The notes beneath the pieces are model-generated. The model was not told the DNA's origin and did not search any database. It saw nothing but the letters and a program-made list of their open reading frames with translations. A program made the translations under genes and the position numbers. A stretch of 25,652 bases of DNA from a virus, in IMG/VR virus record IMGVR_UViG_3300044981_000091, positions 1-25,652 of that record, one strand, 5' to 3'. Shown piece by piece: positions 1-7,386 of this stretch (position 1 is the first letter of the stretch; the number at the start of each line of letters is the position of its first letter).

Positions 1-108
1 GTCCGTTATGGCCTGAGTAATGTAGAGGGCCAGGAGAAGCCTAAGTCCCCAGCTGATATCCTGCTGGGCGCAAGTAGAGGAACACAGAAACGGAGAGTGG
101 AGAAATGA
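1..108 (+). CDS. C-terminal end of an upstream late gene (partial)
   Basis: The first frame is open from base 1 and gives 35 residues, ending VEK before a TGA at 106-108. That stop overlaps the ATG of the endolysin as ATGA, the coupling seen all over this window, so I read it as the tail of a real plus-strand gene. The fragment is too short to identify; it is polar and basic at its end (TQKRRVEK). Being directly upstream of the lysis cassette, a tail or structural gene is possible, but that is inference. Confidence 0.6.
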   Translation, partial: VRYGLSNVEGQEKPKSPADILLGASRGTQKRRVEK

Positions 109-656
109 TTACTTATAGCCCAGCATTTGAAGCGTGTATGCCGTTCATCCTTAAGGAAGAGGGCGGGTATTCCAACACCCCCGGAGATCATGGTGGGGCC
201 ACCAACTTCGGAATCATCCAAAGCGAATACAACGAATACCGGCACATGAAGGGCCTGCCGATGCAATCGGTCCATGCGATCACCTCGGACGAATACCGAG
301 AAATCTATTGGCAGAGCTATTGGCAGCCGCATTGCCCAGAGCTCCCTGATGGCCTCAACCTCTCCGTGTTCAACATCAACGTCAATGGCGGACCGGGCCG
401 AGGAACCAAGCTGCTCCAGCAGGTAATGGGCATCGCCGTCGATGGCGTCTGGGGCCCAGCAACCTCCGCAGCGGTAAAGGCCATCCCCGATGTCGTCGAC
501 ATCATCCAGGCCTTCCATGATGCCGAGCGGAAGTTCTATCAAGCGATCATTAACTACAATCCCTCGCAGAAGAAATTCGCATCTGATTGGTTTGGCCGAA
601 ACGATCGGTGTGAAATCGCAAGCATCGGCATGGTGAAGAAGGAGCCTATGGTATGA
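105..656 (+). CDS. GH108-family N-acetylmuramidase endolysin
   Basis: This 183-residue protein probably cuts the glycan of peptidoglycan at the end of infection. The N-terminal part carries the GH108 signature KEEGGYSNTPGDHGGATNFG, with E19 as the expected catalytic glutamate and an aspartate/glycine-rich stretch behind it. The C-terminal half (about residues 100-135, with VDGVWGPATSAAVKA) resembles the peptidoglycan-binding part that follows GH108 domains. There is no signal peptide, so release should depend on a holin. The start is preceded by a purine-rich GGAGAGTGGAGAA Shine-Dalgarno region. The stop overlaps the next gene as ATGA. Length is normal for the family. Confidence 0.93.
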   Translation: MITYSPAFEACMPFILKEEGGYSNTPGDHGGATNFGIIQSEYNEYRHMKGLPMQSVHAITSDEYREIYWQSYWQPHCPELPDGLNLSVFNINVNGGPGRGTKLLQQVMGIAVDGVWGPATSAAVKAIPDVVDIIQAFHDAERKFYQAIINYNPSQKKFASDWFGRNDRCEIASIGMVKKEPMV

Positions 657-1015
657 CGCAATTCCTGAAGAACCTAACGCCGATCCAGTGGTTCGGCATT
701 ATCATCCTGTTCAACTCAACCCTGCTCGGTGGTGCTAGTCAGCTTGGGCATCTCTTCATCCCCGACGCAGGGGTCCAAGCAATTCTCGCAGTGGCGACCC
801 TCGGCAATGGCTTCCTTGGGGGCCTTGTGACGATGTTCGGTACCCCCGGTAGCATGGTCCGTTCCGTGTCCTCGTTCGACGGCGTTGAGCCGATTAAGAT
901 CAATGCGCATGCTTTGCCTTCGGTGCAGGCTGCGGCAATCGACCCAACCGAAACCAAGATCGGCGCAACCACCCCTGAAGTCCGCGCAACCTTTATCCAA
1001 GAGGCCCAGAAATGA
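653..1015 (+). CDS. Two-helix membrane protein, probable holin
   Basis: This 120-residue protein has two hydrophobic segments at about residues 12-32 and 40-62, followed by a soluble C-terminal half without hydrophobic stretches. Its place directly after the endolysin, with an ATGA overlap, makes a holin or other lysis-timing role likely. I do not recognise a named holin family, so the role rests on topology and position. It overlaps the next gene as ATGA. An alternative is a membrane anchor for another late protein. Confidence 0.75.
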   Translation: MTQFLKNLTPIQWFGIIILFNSTLLGGASQLGHLFIPDAGVQAILAVATLGNGFLGGLVTMFGTPGSMVRSVSSFDGVEPIKINAHALPSVQAAAIDPTETKIGATTPEVRATFIQEAQK

Positions 1016-1176
1016 CCCTTACCCCAGCACAAATGGCGCAAGCCGTAGCCGCTGCCCGAGCAATCGTCGCGGCGCATTCAACCGGCTTTATCAACTACAA
1101 CAACATGGTCAGCGATGCGCAGATTGCCGCCGCGCTTACCGAAGTCCTCGCAGCCGTAACGGAGGAAACGAAATGA
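1012..1176 (+). CDS. Small hypothetical protein (54 aa) in the lysis cassette
   Basis: The ATG at 1012 overlaps the previous stop and its TGA (1174-1176) overlaps the next ATG, so the frame fits the chain of coupled genes exactly. The product starts MTLTPAQMAQAVAAARAIVA and is alanine-rich and predicted helical, with no membrane segment. It is too short for most ORF cut-offs. Function is unknown. A GGCCCAGAAATG context supplies only a weak ribosome site, so translational coupling is likely. Confidence 0.72.
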   Translation: MTLTPAQMAQAVAAARAIVAAHSTGFINYNNMVSDAQIAAALTEVLAAVTEETK

Positions 1177-1679
1177 AATGGATTGTGGTAGCCTTGCTGG
1201 TGTTCGCAACCCCGGCACTGGCGCAGACGAAGCAGACGAATCCGTTGACGCAGTTCAACGATAAGCTGAAGAAAGACTTCACCAAGACCACTGGGGTCCC
1301 TGCGACCGGGGACTTGCCGTTCGATCTCTTGCAGGCCCTAGACGTGAAGCTACTCCCGGACCTCCAGTACAGCCTACTCCTAGCTAAGGCAACCAAGAAC
1401 GCCATCACGGCCAATTGCTACGATGCTTGGATTGCGATCATTCAGGTCCAGCAAACCGCTGTGCAGGATGCCTCAGGGGTCGCGATCCCGGTTCCGACGC
1501 CGCATATCATCACCGACTTCGAGCGGCTGGTGGAAATCCGAAACATGCTGCAACCGGATTCGCCTTTTATGACTGCGTGTTCGCCAGTTGCGAACATGGT
1601 CAAAGTCGACGTAACCAACTTCATCGGCCTAGTGGTCGGCGGAGGTGCGAGCCTATCTACACTAGTCCCCGGGCTCTAA
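1173..1679 (+). CDS. Secreted hypothetical protein in the lysis cassette
   Basis: This 168-residue protein begins with a clear signal peptide: MKW, a hydrophobic core IVVALLVFATPALA, and a likely signal peptidase I site after ALA at residue 17. It has two cysteines in the mature part (C82, C136) that could form a disulfide in the periplasm. There is no lipobox. I chose the ATG at 1173 because it overlaps the previous stop as ATGA and GGAGGAAACGAA lies just upstream; longer readings of this frame run back through the neighbouring genes. The location suggests a role at the cell envelope during lysis, but I recognise no spanin or other family. Confidence 0.8.
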   Translation: MKWIVVALLVFATPALAQTKQTNPLTQFNDKLKKDFTKTTGVPATGDLPFDLLQALDVKLLPDLQYSLLLAKATKNAITANCYDAWIAIIQVQQTAVQDASGVAIPVPTPHIITDFERLVEIRNMLQPDSPFMTACSPVANMVKVDVTNFIGLVVGGGASLSTLVPGL

Positions 1680-1695
1680 CACTTGAGATCGGTCC

Positions 1696-1995
1696 ATGGA
1701 ACATATGGAATACCTAATCGGCGCAGCGGTCCAGACGATCTTGTTCCTTGGAGGTGTCTATGGGATGATCTTGCGGAACGATGCGAGTAATGAATCAATC
1801 AGAGGAGAGGTTAGAGATATGCGCGAGGAGTTGAAAAAGCTCGCGCAGGTCATTATCCAACAAGCTGTTCAAACGAAGGAGATTGAGAATCTGAGGGAAC
1901 AATTGACGATGGTACAGCGTACTGTAGAGGACCTGCGTAGAGGTAATGGGTTTGTACGTGGAAGAGGTGGGGTGGATGGGGAGTATAAGGGATGA
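1696..1995 (+). CDS. Small membrane protein with coiled coil (spanin- or holin-like)
   Basis: The 99-residue product has one N-terminal hydrophobic segment (about residues 6-24) and then a long charged helix (about 30-80) with heptad-like spacing, e.g. EIENLREQLTMVQRTVEDLR. This N-in, single-helix plus coiled-coil shape is typical of inner-membrane spanins and some accessory lysis proteins. No lipoprotein partner is visible in this window, so the assignment is only topological. A second in-frame ATG at 1705 is an equally possible start. The stop overlaps the next ATG as ATGA. Confidence 0.72.
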   Translation: MEHMEYLIGAAVQTILFLGGVYGMILRNDASNESIRGEVRDMREELKKLAQVIIQQAVQTKEIENLREQLTMVQRTVEDLRRGNGFVRGRGGVDGEYKG

Positions 1996-2222
1996 CGTAT
2001 GAAGAAATGGCTGCGTTGGCAACGGGGATTGGGGTATTGCTGAATGCGGTGGTCACCGTGTTTAGCTTGATACAGAGCATGCGCAATGGTCGAAAGATTG
2101 AAGATGTGCACCTTGCGACAAATTCGATGAAGGATGCACTCGTGGCATCTACCGAGAAGGAGAGCTACGCTCGCGGGGTCAAGGCTGGGGAGAGCGGATC
2201 ATTGAACCTGCATGATCCCTAG
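1992..2222 (+). CDS. Single-helix phage membrane protein (76 aa)
   Basis: One hydrophobic segment lies at about residues 7-27, followed by a polar helix containing VHLATNSMKDALVASTEKES. Small phage proteins with an N-terminal helix and a V-H-x-x-x-N-S-x-x-x tail are common in lysis regions, and I recognise the style but not a named family. It is the last plus-strand gene before the convergent replication operon. Its TAG stop is read from the same CTAG palindrome that gives the TAG of the minus-strand gene ending at 2219. Confidence 0.75.
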   Translation: MTYEEMAALATGIGVLLNAVVTVFSLIQSMRNGRKIEDVHLATNSMKDALVASTEKESYARGVKAGESGSLNLHDP

Positions 2223-3484
2223 ACAAGGTTCCCATCGACATCGATATCCGGGACCTGGGCCTTGTAACACTTCAAGCCAGTGCGCTTATCAATAGCCACT
2301 GGCTTGATCATTTCTGCGGACTCCATAACCTTGATTACGCGTTCGATGGAGTGGAGGGGGATGCGTTCTTTGGCGAAGGCGATTATCTTGCGCTCTGGTA
2401 CTGGTCCGCGAACGCCGGAGGTGAGCACAAAGTGATATATCTCATCCATGGCTCTAGCATCAGCATTACCGGCTCCTGCTTTGAAAATGTCAGGCATAGT
2501 CTCTTCTGCTTCGAGGAGCCATCCCATTGCTCTGTTAAAATCATCCCTAGTGAGCAGAAGTGTGTCTGATCGGTCGATTGCGGAGACCATTGACAGCTTA
2601 TAGAGATGGACCCGTCTTCGAGTAGCGTAGTGGATGAGCTTGGGATGGGTGGGGACTGGTTCTTCTCCAAGGGCTCTCCAGCCGTTGACTGCGTTTCGAT
2701 ATTCCTCGGTGACCTCGAAGCGACCGACCAGACCAGAGATGCTGTTGAGGTCGTGAACAAGATCAGGGTTAAGACTAGCGTCCACTTCAGCAAAGTCATC
2801 GCCGATGGTCCTTTCGTCTGAGAAGATCATGATTGTTCGGGAACAGAACCCTTGCTCCCATGCGGACTCTGGGAGGTACTTGAGGAGTGTAGAGGGGGTG
2901 GCTCCGCAGATGAGGTTGAGTTGCGGGAGCGGGATTTTGATATTGAGATCGTTGCCCCGCCGGGTTTGCCCGTAGGGCGTCGTGTCGTAGAATGCTGACA
3001 TGGTGCCGATGGCTTCTTCGTCGTAGGCTTTCATGAATGCTGAGAGTTCGTCGCCGGTGATGTAGAGGGAGTTGTATTCTAGGGTATCCATTTCCCCCCG
3101 GTCATTGATCACGATCTTCCGCTTGGCTTTGGTGAGTGCATCGATCATCGAGGACGCAGACATCGAAGTCGGTGCAGCATGGGGCTCTGGGGTCTCTAGG
3201 TAGTATTTCTTCGCAGCGCGGATGCTCCGGGTCTTGCCCACCCCCGGATGCGCCACGAGGAAGCAGTAGACATTCGGATGTAGCTTCTCGCTACCCGAGA
3301 CTACGTAGACCTTCTGCTCTACGGCAGCGGCGATAACGGAGATCGCGGCCCACTTTCGAAATATGTAGGGGGCCTCTAGAACCGCCGTCTGCTCAACGAA
3401 TGATTCGATCCATGATCCCAACCTCCGGCCTGCGTGTCCGTTCGTCGTGGCCTTTGTAGTCTTTGAGCCCGTCGACGTTGTCAT
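2219..3484 (-). CDS. DUF3987-like P-loop ATPase, probable replication helicase/primase-type protein
   Basis: This 421-residue protein resembles the DUF3987/YfjI group of phage and plasmid replication ATPases. It has a Walker A at residues 78-85 (AHPGVGKT), an acidic Walker B-like LYITGDEL with D145 and E146, and a C-terminal region that looks winged-helix-like (PVPERKIIAFAKERIPLHSI). No primase zinc or TOPRIM motif is visible. The start at 3484 lies 92 bp inside the polymerase gene but has a strong AAGGGGGAG ribosome site, so the long overlap looks real. It is the last gene of the minus-strand operon. The role in replication is inferred from neighbours and family. Confidence 0.8.
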   Translation of the reverse strand: MTTSTGSKTTKATTNGHAGRRLGSWIESFVEQTAVLEAPYIFRKWAAISVIAAAVEQKVYVVSGSEKLHPNVYCFLVAHPGVGKTRSIRAAKKYYLETPEPHAAPTSMSASSMIDALTKAKRKIVINDRGEMDTLEYNSLYITGDELSAFMKAYDEEAIGTMSAFYDTTPYGQTRRGNDLNIKIPLPQLNLICGATPSTLLKYLPESAWEQGFCSRTIMIFSDERTIGDDFAEVDASLNPDLVHDLNSISGLVGRFEVTEEYRNAVNGWRALGEEPVPTHPKLIHYATRRRVHLYKLSMVSAIDRSDTLLLTRDDFNRAMGWLLEAEETMPDIFKAGAGNADARAMDEIYHFVLTSGVRGPVPERKIIAFAKERIPLHSIERVIKVMESAEMIKPVAIDKRTGLKCYKAQVPDIDVDGNLV

Positions 3485-4892
3485 TATTCGACTCCCCCTT
3501 GTTCCAACCTACTTTGCAATCGTAAGGAATGGCAAGGGTTCGGCCGTTGGCGAGGGGGATTTCCTCCACGAGCATGGAGCGGAGCAGGGGAATGATTTCA
3601 TCTTCATATTCTTCTGGATACATCCATGTGAGAGCATCGTGATCGTGCATCATTATGTAGACGGTGATGGAATTGGCCTTGGCCCAGCGCCAGATGCGGA
3701 GCATGGCTCTGTTAACTATGTCTGCCAAGGACCCTTGTGGATCATAAGCGACAGCTTCCCTCCAGACAGCAGGATCGTTGCGTCTACCGAAGAACCAGCG
3801 CTTGCGCCCTGTAAGCGATGTAAGGTGTCCAGATCGTTTAAGCTGATTATCAACCCAACCATGCCATCTGATGTGACTAGGGAATGCTCTGAAATATTTC
3901 GGTTGGAAGTCTCTAACAACTGTTTCAGGGAGCTTGGCTTGCTGGGCGAGGGTGCTGGCTTGTCCTCCGTAGTTGCTTCCGTGGCCGAGCTTTTTGCACA
4001 TGAAGCGGTAAGTGTAATGTCGATAGTATGGATGCTCGGCGATATCTTTATCTCGCTTGAGGTCACCGGTCCACGGAAGATTAGGCCAACAAATTCTTGC
4101 AACAGCTGTGTGAATGTCTCCTGACTCGACAGCATCTAAGTATCTCCCGTCGTTGAAGAGGTTGTGTTCGATTGCTCCGACGCAGTAGCTTTCACCGGAC
4201 TTCGCGTCGAATTTAGCAAATTTATAGCCTGAGTCAGCAACGAATACGCTTCTGAGAGATTCTTCGATGTTTTGCAGATTGCCTCCTGTTCCAAACTCCG
4301 AATAGCTAGAACTAAACCGTCCCGTGCTCGTACCAGCAATATTGTAAGAGGTTCGCATTCGTCCATCTGGGTCCACTCCTGTTTTCAGCATCTTGATCTT
4401 CGATGCGAGGTCTGCAATTGCGTTCAGGTGCTCGACGATCGGCTTCGCTACAAGGAACACCCCAAGCTTCTCTCGGGCATCACGGTCGGTGGTCGGTCGC
4501 CCGCGCTTCAGGATCGGTGGGATGCCGAGGTGTGTGTAGAAGAGCTTCTGGAGGTCGGGCGGGGATCGTGGGTTGAAGCGAGGCATCCCGACCCCGTCGA
4601 GGACGATTTGCTCTAGCTGGCCTTCAAGCCGGTCGATCTTGTCGAAGTAGTCGTCGAGGACTTGGGCTTTTCGATTCGAATCGACCAGCACGCCCCGCAG
4701 TCGCATTTCGAGAGCAGGACCTTGCAGCCCACGGCTAAAGGTATAGGTGCTAGATGTCTGAGCATCGAGTTGCGGATGTATTGCATCCAAAACCTCTTTT
4801 GTGATAACGACATCGAGTCCATTATAGACTTGGTCATTTTCCCAAGCATTTAGCTCTCCCGGCACAGTTAGATCAGTTCTAATGATCCTCAC
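3393..4892 (-). CDS. Family A DNA polymerase, polymerase domain
   Basis: This 499-residue protein carries the polymerase half of a Pol I-type enzyme. Visible motifs are TGRFSSS...NLQNIEE (about 190-212), motif A with D229 and E234 (FDAKSGES), motif B R296-x3-K300-x3-H304-GSNYG, and motif C MHDHDAL with D417. Motif C has His where most members have Glu, and motif B has His where E. coli Pol I has F762. The N-terminus holds Y23-x3-D27 (YNGLD), which matches the exonuclease III motif normally found in the 3'-5' exonuclease domain; the rest of that domain is on the upstream gene. The start is GTG, overlapping the upstream TGA as GTGA, with AGGGA upstream. Confidence 0.93.
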   Translation of the reverse strand: MRIIRTDLTVPGELNAWENDQVYNGLDVVITKEVLDAIHPQLDAQTSSTYTFSRGLQGPALEMRLRGVLVDSNRKAQVLDDYFDKIDRLEGQLEQIVLDGVGMPRFNPRSPPDLQKLFYTHLGIPPILKRGRPTTDRDAREKLGVFLVAKPIVEHLNAIADLASKIKMLKTGVDPDGRMRTSYNIAGTSTGRFSSSYSEFGTGGNLQNIEESLRSVFVADSGYKFAKFDAKSGESYCVGAIEHNLFNDGRYLDAVESGDIHTAVARICWPNLPWTGDLKRDKDIAEHPYYRHYTYRFMCKKLGHGSNYGGQASTLAQQAKLPETVVRDFQPKYFRAFPSHIRWHGWVDNQLKRSGHLTSLTGRKRWFFGRRNDPAVWREAVAYDPQGSLADIVNRAMLRIWRWAKANSITVYIMMHDHDALTWMYPEEYEDEIIPLLRSMLVEEIPLANGRTLAIPYDCKVGWNKGESNNDNVDGLKDYKGHDERTRRPEVGIMDRIIR

Positions 4893-5992
4893 TTATCCCT
4901 GCCTATCGTTTGCTCTTTGTGTTCATTCTTCCAAGGCCCATGATCGGTATAAATCGATCCCAAATACCCCAATCCCTTCAACGCTTCGGGTTGTAGCGCA
5001 TGATGCAGGAGCATTGTGTCATGAGTTGCTCCCATTGTGCGCAGGCCATAGGCTCGCCAAAGGAATGCAAGATCGTACAATCCATTCTGGAACACTTTGC
5101 GTACGGTTGAATCCTCAAGCACCGAACGTATAAGCTCCCAACACTGTCGTTCAGCTTCCGCAGTAGGCCAATAGCTTCCGTTCTTTGATCGCGAGTCATG
5201 GATCGGAATAACAAGAGCAAGGTCTGATCTGGGTGCAAATCCGATGCACGTAACCTGCGATCCGCTTGTCTCAATGTCGACAGAAAGGATTTCACAGCCG
5301 TTGGTGATGTAGGTCGATATGAACGTTTGGATATCTTGTAGACTGGGCTCGATCCAGATTTCACATTTCGGGCGACGGACATCGGGGAAGTCCTTCTCGC
5401 GGTTGATCTTGGAGAGGTCTGCTACTGTGGTGGGTCGGAGTTCGTATTGTCGGAGTACCGCAGCAGGGTGATAAGCACATAGAAGCTTATAGCCGCTAAT
5501 GGTATGAGTAGAGACGCAAGTAGTTCCACGAAGTTTAGTGATACCAGTTCGACCCGCCAGAGCCCATAGAGCGCTATTGCCCAAAGCAACAATGAGGTTA
5601 GGGTCATGGCTAAGGATTTCTTCACCAAGCCGGTCGAGTTCATAAGCGTACTCCTTTCTCACATACCCCGACTTCACCAGCGCAGGGTAGTACGGGATGC
5701 CCTCGACCTTTGGTCCGCAGAAGTGTTTCAAATCATTGCGGGGTGGATGTTGCTGGAAGACGTTCGTCCGGTAGACCTCCGGATGCATCTGCCAAACGGC
5801 CTCGGTGCAGTTGGGGTCCTGGGTGGTCCAGAACTTCGCGATGAGGGATCGGTCTTCGGCGGTGAGGACGATGACGCGAGCATCGTGGAGCATCCGCAGA
5901 AGCTCCACGCCCGAGGCCCCAACGAAGCCAGAGCCGATCTTGGCTTCGTTCTCACCCATGGCTTCGCCGCACAATACTACGGGCTTGGTCAC
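4889..5992 (-). CDS. Uracil-DNA glycosylase-like domain fused to a DnaQ-like 3'-5' exonuclease
   Basis: The 367-residue protein has two parts. Residues about 1-195 look like a family 4-type uracil-DNA glycosylase: GEAMGENEAK, FVGASGVELL, NVFQQHPPRND and CAYHPAAVL match its motif positions. Residues about 230-350 look like a polymerase proofreading domain: D239/E241 (VDIETSG), N303-x3-D307 (NGLYDLAFL) and D325 (THDTMLLHH). The final YxxxD exonuclease motif is missing here and appears at the start of the polymerase ORF. SPO1-like polymerases are known to join UDG and Pol A domains in one chain, so this phage seems to have a split version. The start is GTG with AGGGG upstream, overlapping the previous gene as GTGA. 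Confidence 0.87.
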   Translation of the reverse strand: MTKPVVLCGEAMGENEAKIGSGFVGASGVELLRMLHDARVIVLTAEDRSLIAKFWTTQDPNCTEAVWQMHPEVYRTNVFQQHPPRNDLKHFCGPKVEGIPYYPALVKSGYVRKEYAYELDRLGEEILSHDPNLIVALGNSALWALAGRTGITKLRGTTCVSTHTISGYKLLCAYHPAAVLRQYELRPTTVADLSKINREKDFPDVRRPKCEIWIEPSLQDIQTFISTYITNGCEILSVDIETSGSQVTCIGFAPRSDLALVIPIHDSRSKNGSYWPTAEAERQCWELIRSVLEDSTVRKVFQNGLYDLAFLWRAYGLRTMGATHDTMLLHHALQPEALKGLGYLGSIYTDHGPWKNEHKEQTIGRDK

Positions 5993-6435
5993 CTCAGCCC
6001 CTGCAACCGCCGAATCTCATCATCGATATACCACTGGGCCTTCTGGAGGTGCTCCACCGGGTCCCCCTTGTCCATATACCGCCAGAGGTATTTAATCGCA
6101 TTGCCCACGTTGAAGTTCATATGTCGGGTGACTTCGATGCACTCGATCCCTGAGGGGTGCTTCCGGTAATGCGCCGGGTTGATGACGTCTTCCGGGACTT
6201 CGTTACCCCGTTCCTCTTCATCAACCACACGATCGATCTTTCCGTCCTGTGCAAGGCTTCGCAGATCGCTGATATAGTCATGCCTTCCCTTCGGGCTGAA
6301 ATCGCTAGGCCTTTCTCCAGCGGCGTCATTGGGAGATGCGTCCCCACTCTCGATCCCGATCTTCGTGACATCAAACGGTTTCTCCATATCTTGCACGTAT
6401 TTAACCTCACCCGGTTTCATGAATCCTCTGCGCAT
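5989..6435 (-). CDS. DUF3310 (SaV-like) protein
   Basis: The C-terminal part of this 148-residue protein (about residues 84-146) matches the DUF3310 pattern: INPAHYRKHPSGIECIEV, then GNAIKYLWRYMDKGDPVEHL and KAQWYIDDEI. This small helical domain is frequent in phage replication regions; its biochemical role is not settled. The N-terminal half is polar and low in recognisable features. The start ATG is preceded by GGGAG at good spacing. It is the first gene after the terminator at 6451-6483 and is coupled to the UDG-exonuclease gene. Confidence 0.87.
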   Translation of the reverse strand: MRRGFMKPGEVKYVQDMEKPFDVTKIGIESGDASPNDAAGERPSDFSPKGRHDYISDLRSLAQDGKIDRVVDEEERGNEVPEDVINPAHYRKHPSGIECIEVTRHMNFNVGNAIKYLWRYMDKGDPVEHLQKAQWYIDDEIRRLQGLR

Positions 6436-6450
6436 TGTGATCTCCCGATG

Positions 6451-6483
6451 AAAATGGGCGGCGGAACCGAAGCCCCACCGCCC
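6451..6483 (-). terminator. Rho-independent terminator with UUCG loop
   Basis: Read on the minus strand, a GGGCGG...CCGCCC stem (6456-6461 with 6478-6483) continues inward through G-U and G-C pairs to a TTCG tetraloop and is followed by ATTTTC. It sits between the 149-aa gene ending at 6494 and the DUF3310 gene starting at 6435. It would reduce expression of the polymerase part of the operon relative to the upstream genes. I see no strong promoter between it and 6435, so read-through probably serves the downstream genes. Confidence 0.75.
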
Positions 6484-6493
6484 GAGTTAGGGC

Positions 6494-6943
6494 TTACGCA
6501 GCAAGGGTTCGCGCTACGGTAGCCCGGAACCGGCCTGTGTCCCCGACCGGCTCGTGTTTGATGAAGATTTTCACCTCCGAGTTCGGGACCTCGTCGATGC
6601 AGGCCGCGAGGGTCTTGCCCTTGGTCTCGACGCCGCAGTTTTTGATGAAGTCGGTGAGCATGAAGGCGGATTTCTCGGTGATGTAGAAGGTGTTGTCGAT
6701 GGTCTTGCCCGCGAGGCCATCGGGGAAGGCCTCGTTGAGTTCTTCGGTGTCGACATCGTCGTCCGGCGCGACGATGTGGTGGGTGAATTTGAAGAAGTCG
6801 GTTTGCTTCTGCGAGGATTTCCCGCGCTCGGGGAGGCCCGCGATGACAGTGGTGTAGGTGCCGACGGGGAGAAGAGCCGGCGGTTGAATGTCATCAGCGG
6901 GGGTGTTCAGGATGTCTTCGAAGGAGGTTGTTTCGTTAGTCAT
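6494..6943 (-). CDS. Conserved phage protein, possibly DUF669-like ssDNA-binding
   Basis: The 149-residue product starts MTNETTSFEDILN at 6943; the frame stays open to 7168, but that extension lies across the neighbouring gene and looks non-coding. A beta-type segment, PVGTYTTVIAGLPERGKSSQ, followed by TDFFKFTHHIV resembles the first strands of DUF669-like and other phage single-strand-binding proteins. Position beside a Sak4-like ATPase and an acidic-tailed protein supports a role in recombination or replication. The family match is from memory and is weak. An AGGAA ribosome site lies about ten bases upstream. Confidence 0.72.
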   Translation of the reverse strand: MTNETTSFEDILNTPADDIQPPALLPVGTYTTVIAGLPERGKSSQKQTDFFKFTHHIVAPDDDVDTEELNEAFPDGLAGKTIDNTFYITEKSAFMLTDFIKNCGVETKGKTLAACIDEVPNSEVKIFIKHEPVGDTGRFRATVARTLAA

Positions 6944-6959
6944 GGGTGTATGGTTCCTG

Positions 6960-7184
6960 TTAGAAGGGGATGTCGTCGTCGGGGTTGGGAATGGTAGGTC
7001 TAGCTGGCGGGGCTGTGAGTGGCTGTTCTTGCTCCTCTTTAAGCGCTTTGATTTCTTTCCCAAGAAGCGTTTCGATGTCAACGTAAAGGCCCGAGGCCCC
7101 GTACCCATTGATTCGAGATAACGCTTCAAGGGAAATGGAAAGGTTCTTGATTCGTAGTGAGGCATCACTCACGCGGCGTACCAT
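6960..7184 (-). CDS. Small protein with SSB-like acidic tail
   Basis: This 74-residue protein ends PNPDDDIPF, which is like the C-terminal tail by which bacterial SSB proteins contact replication and repair partners. The rest is a predicted helix pair (LSISLEALSRI; YVDIETLLGKEIKALKEEQ) and a proline linker, so it is not an OB-fold SSB by itself. I use ATG at 7184, which overlaps the upstream gene; GTG at 7172 is an alternative. Neither has a clear ribosome site, so coupling to the upstream gene is likely. Confidence 0.62.
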   Translation of the reverse strand: MVRRVSDASLRIKNLSISLEALSRINGYGASGLYVDIETLLGKEIKALKEEQEQPLTAPPARPTIPNPDDDIPF

Positions 7185-7386
7185 CGGGCTGGCGGGTGAT
7201 TGCCACGTTCGCCCACATAGCATTGGCACGATGGGCACGAAGAATGAAGGTCTTGTCTGGGCCATCCGGAAGCAAGGTATCAAGGGCTTCTGCATATACC
7301 TTCGCAGCCTGTCTTGCATGTGACATGGCTTCAATCTGCGCATCGGTTGGCTTCAGATATTCAAACGTAGAAGGGTGTAGAGACAT
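7165..7386 (-). CDS. Acb2/Tad1-hairpin-like protein, candidate anti-CBASS nucleotide sponge
   Basis: The 73-residue product has the layout of the phage Acb2/Tad1 hairpin domain: an N-terminal FEYLKPTDAQIEAM, a first helix, then LLPDGPDKTFILRAHRANAM and the end motif MWANVAI. Acb2 proteins from phages assemble as small helical oligomers that bind cyclic di- and trinucleotides and so block CBASS immunity; Tad1-type proteins do similar for Thoeris signals. Length fits. The gene has an AGGAGAG ribosome site inside the end of the ATPase gene and sits in the early operon, which suits a counter-defence protein. Ligand and activity are inference from sequence style alone. Confidence 0.7.
   Translation of the reverse strand: MSLHPSTFEYLKPTDAQIEAMSHARQAAKVYAEALDTLLPDGPDKTFILRAHRANAMWANVAITRQPDGTPRE

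Noticed and set aside
4889-4895. Programmed frameshift joining the UDG-exonuclease and polymerase ORFs
   Set aside because: No slippery heptamer is visible and a stop lies directly before the GTG in the polymerase frame; stop-start coupling is simpler. I keep the split active site as a finding.
6944-7168. N-terminal extension of the 149-aa gene up to 7168
   Set aside because: The extension overlaps the acidic-tailed small gene over most of its length and its sequence looks non-coding; MTNETT at 6943 has an AGGAA site.
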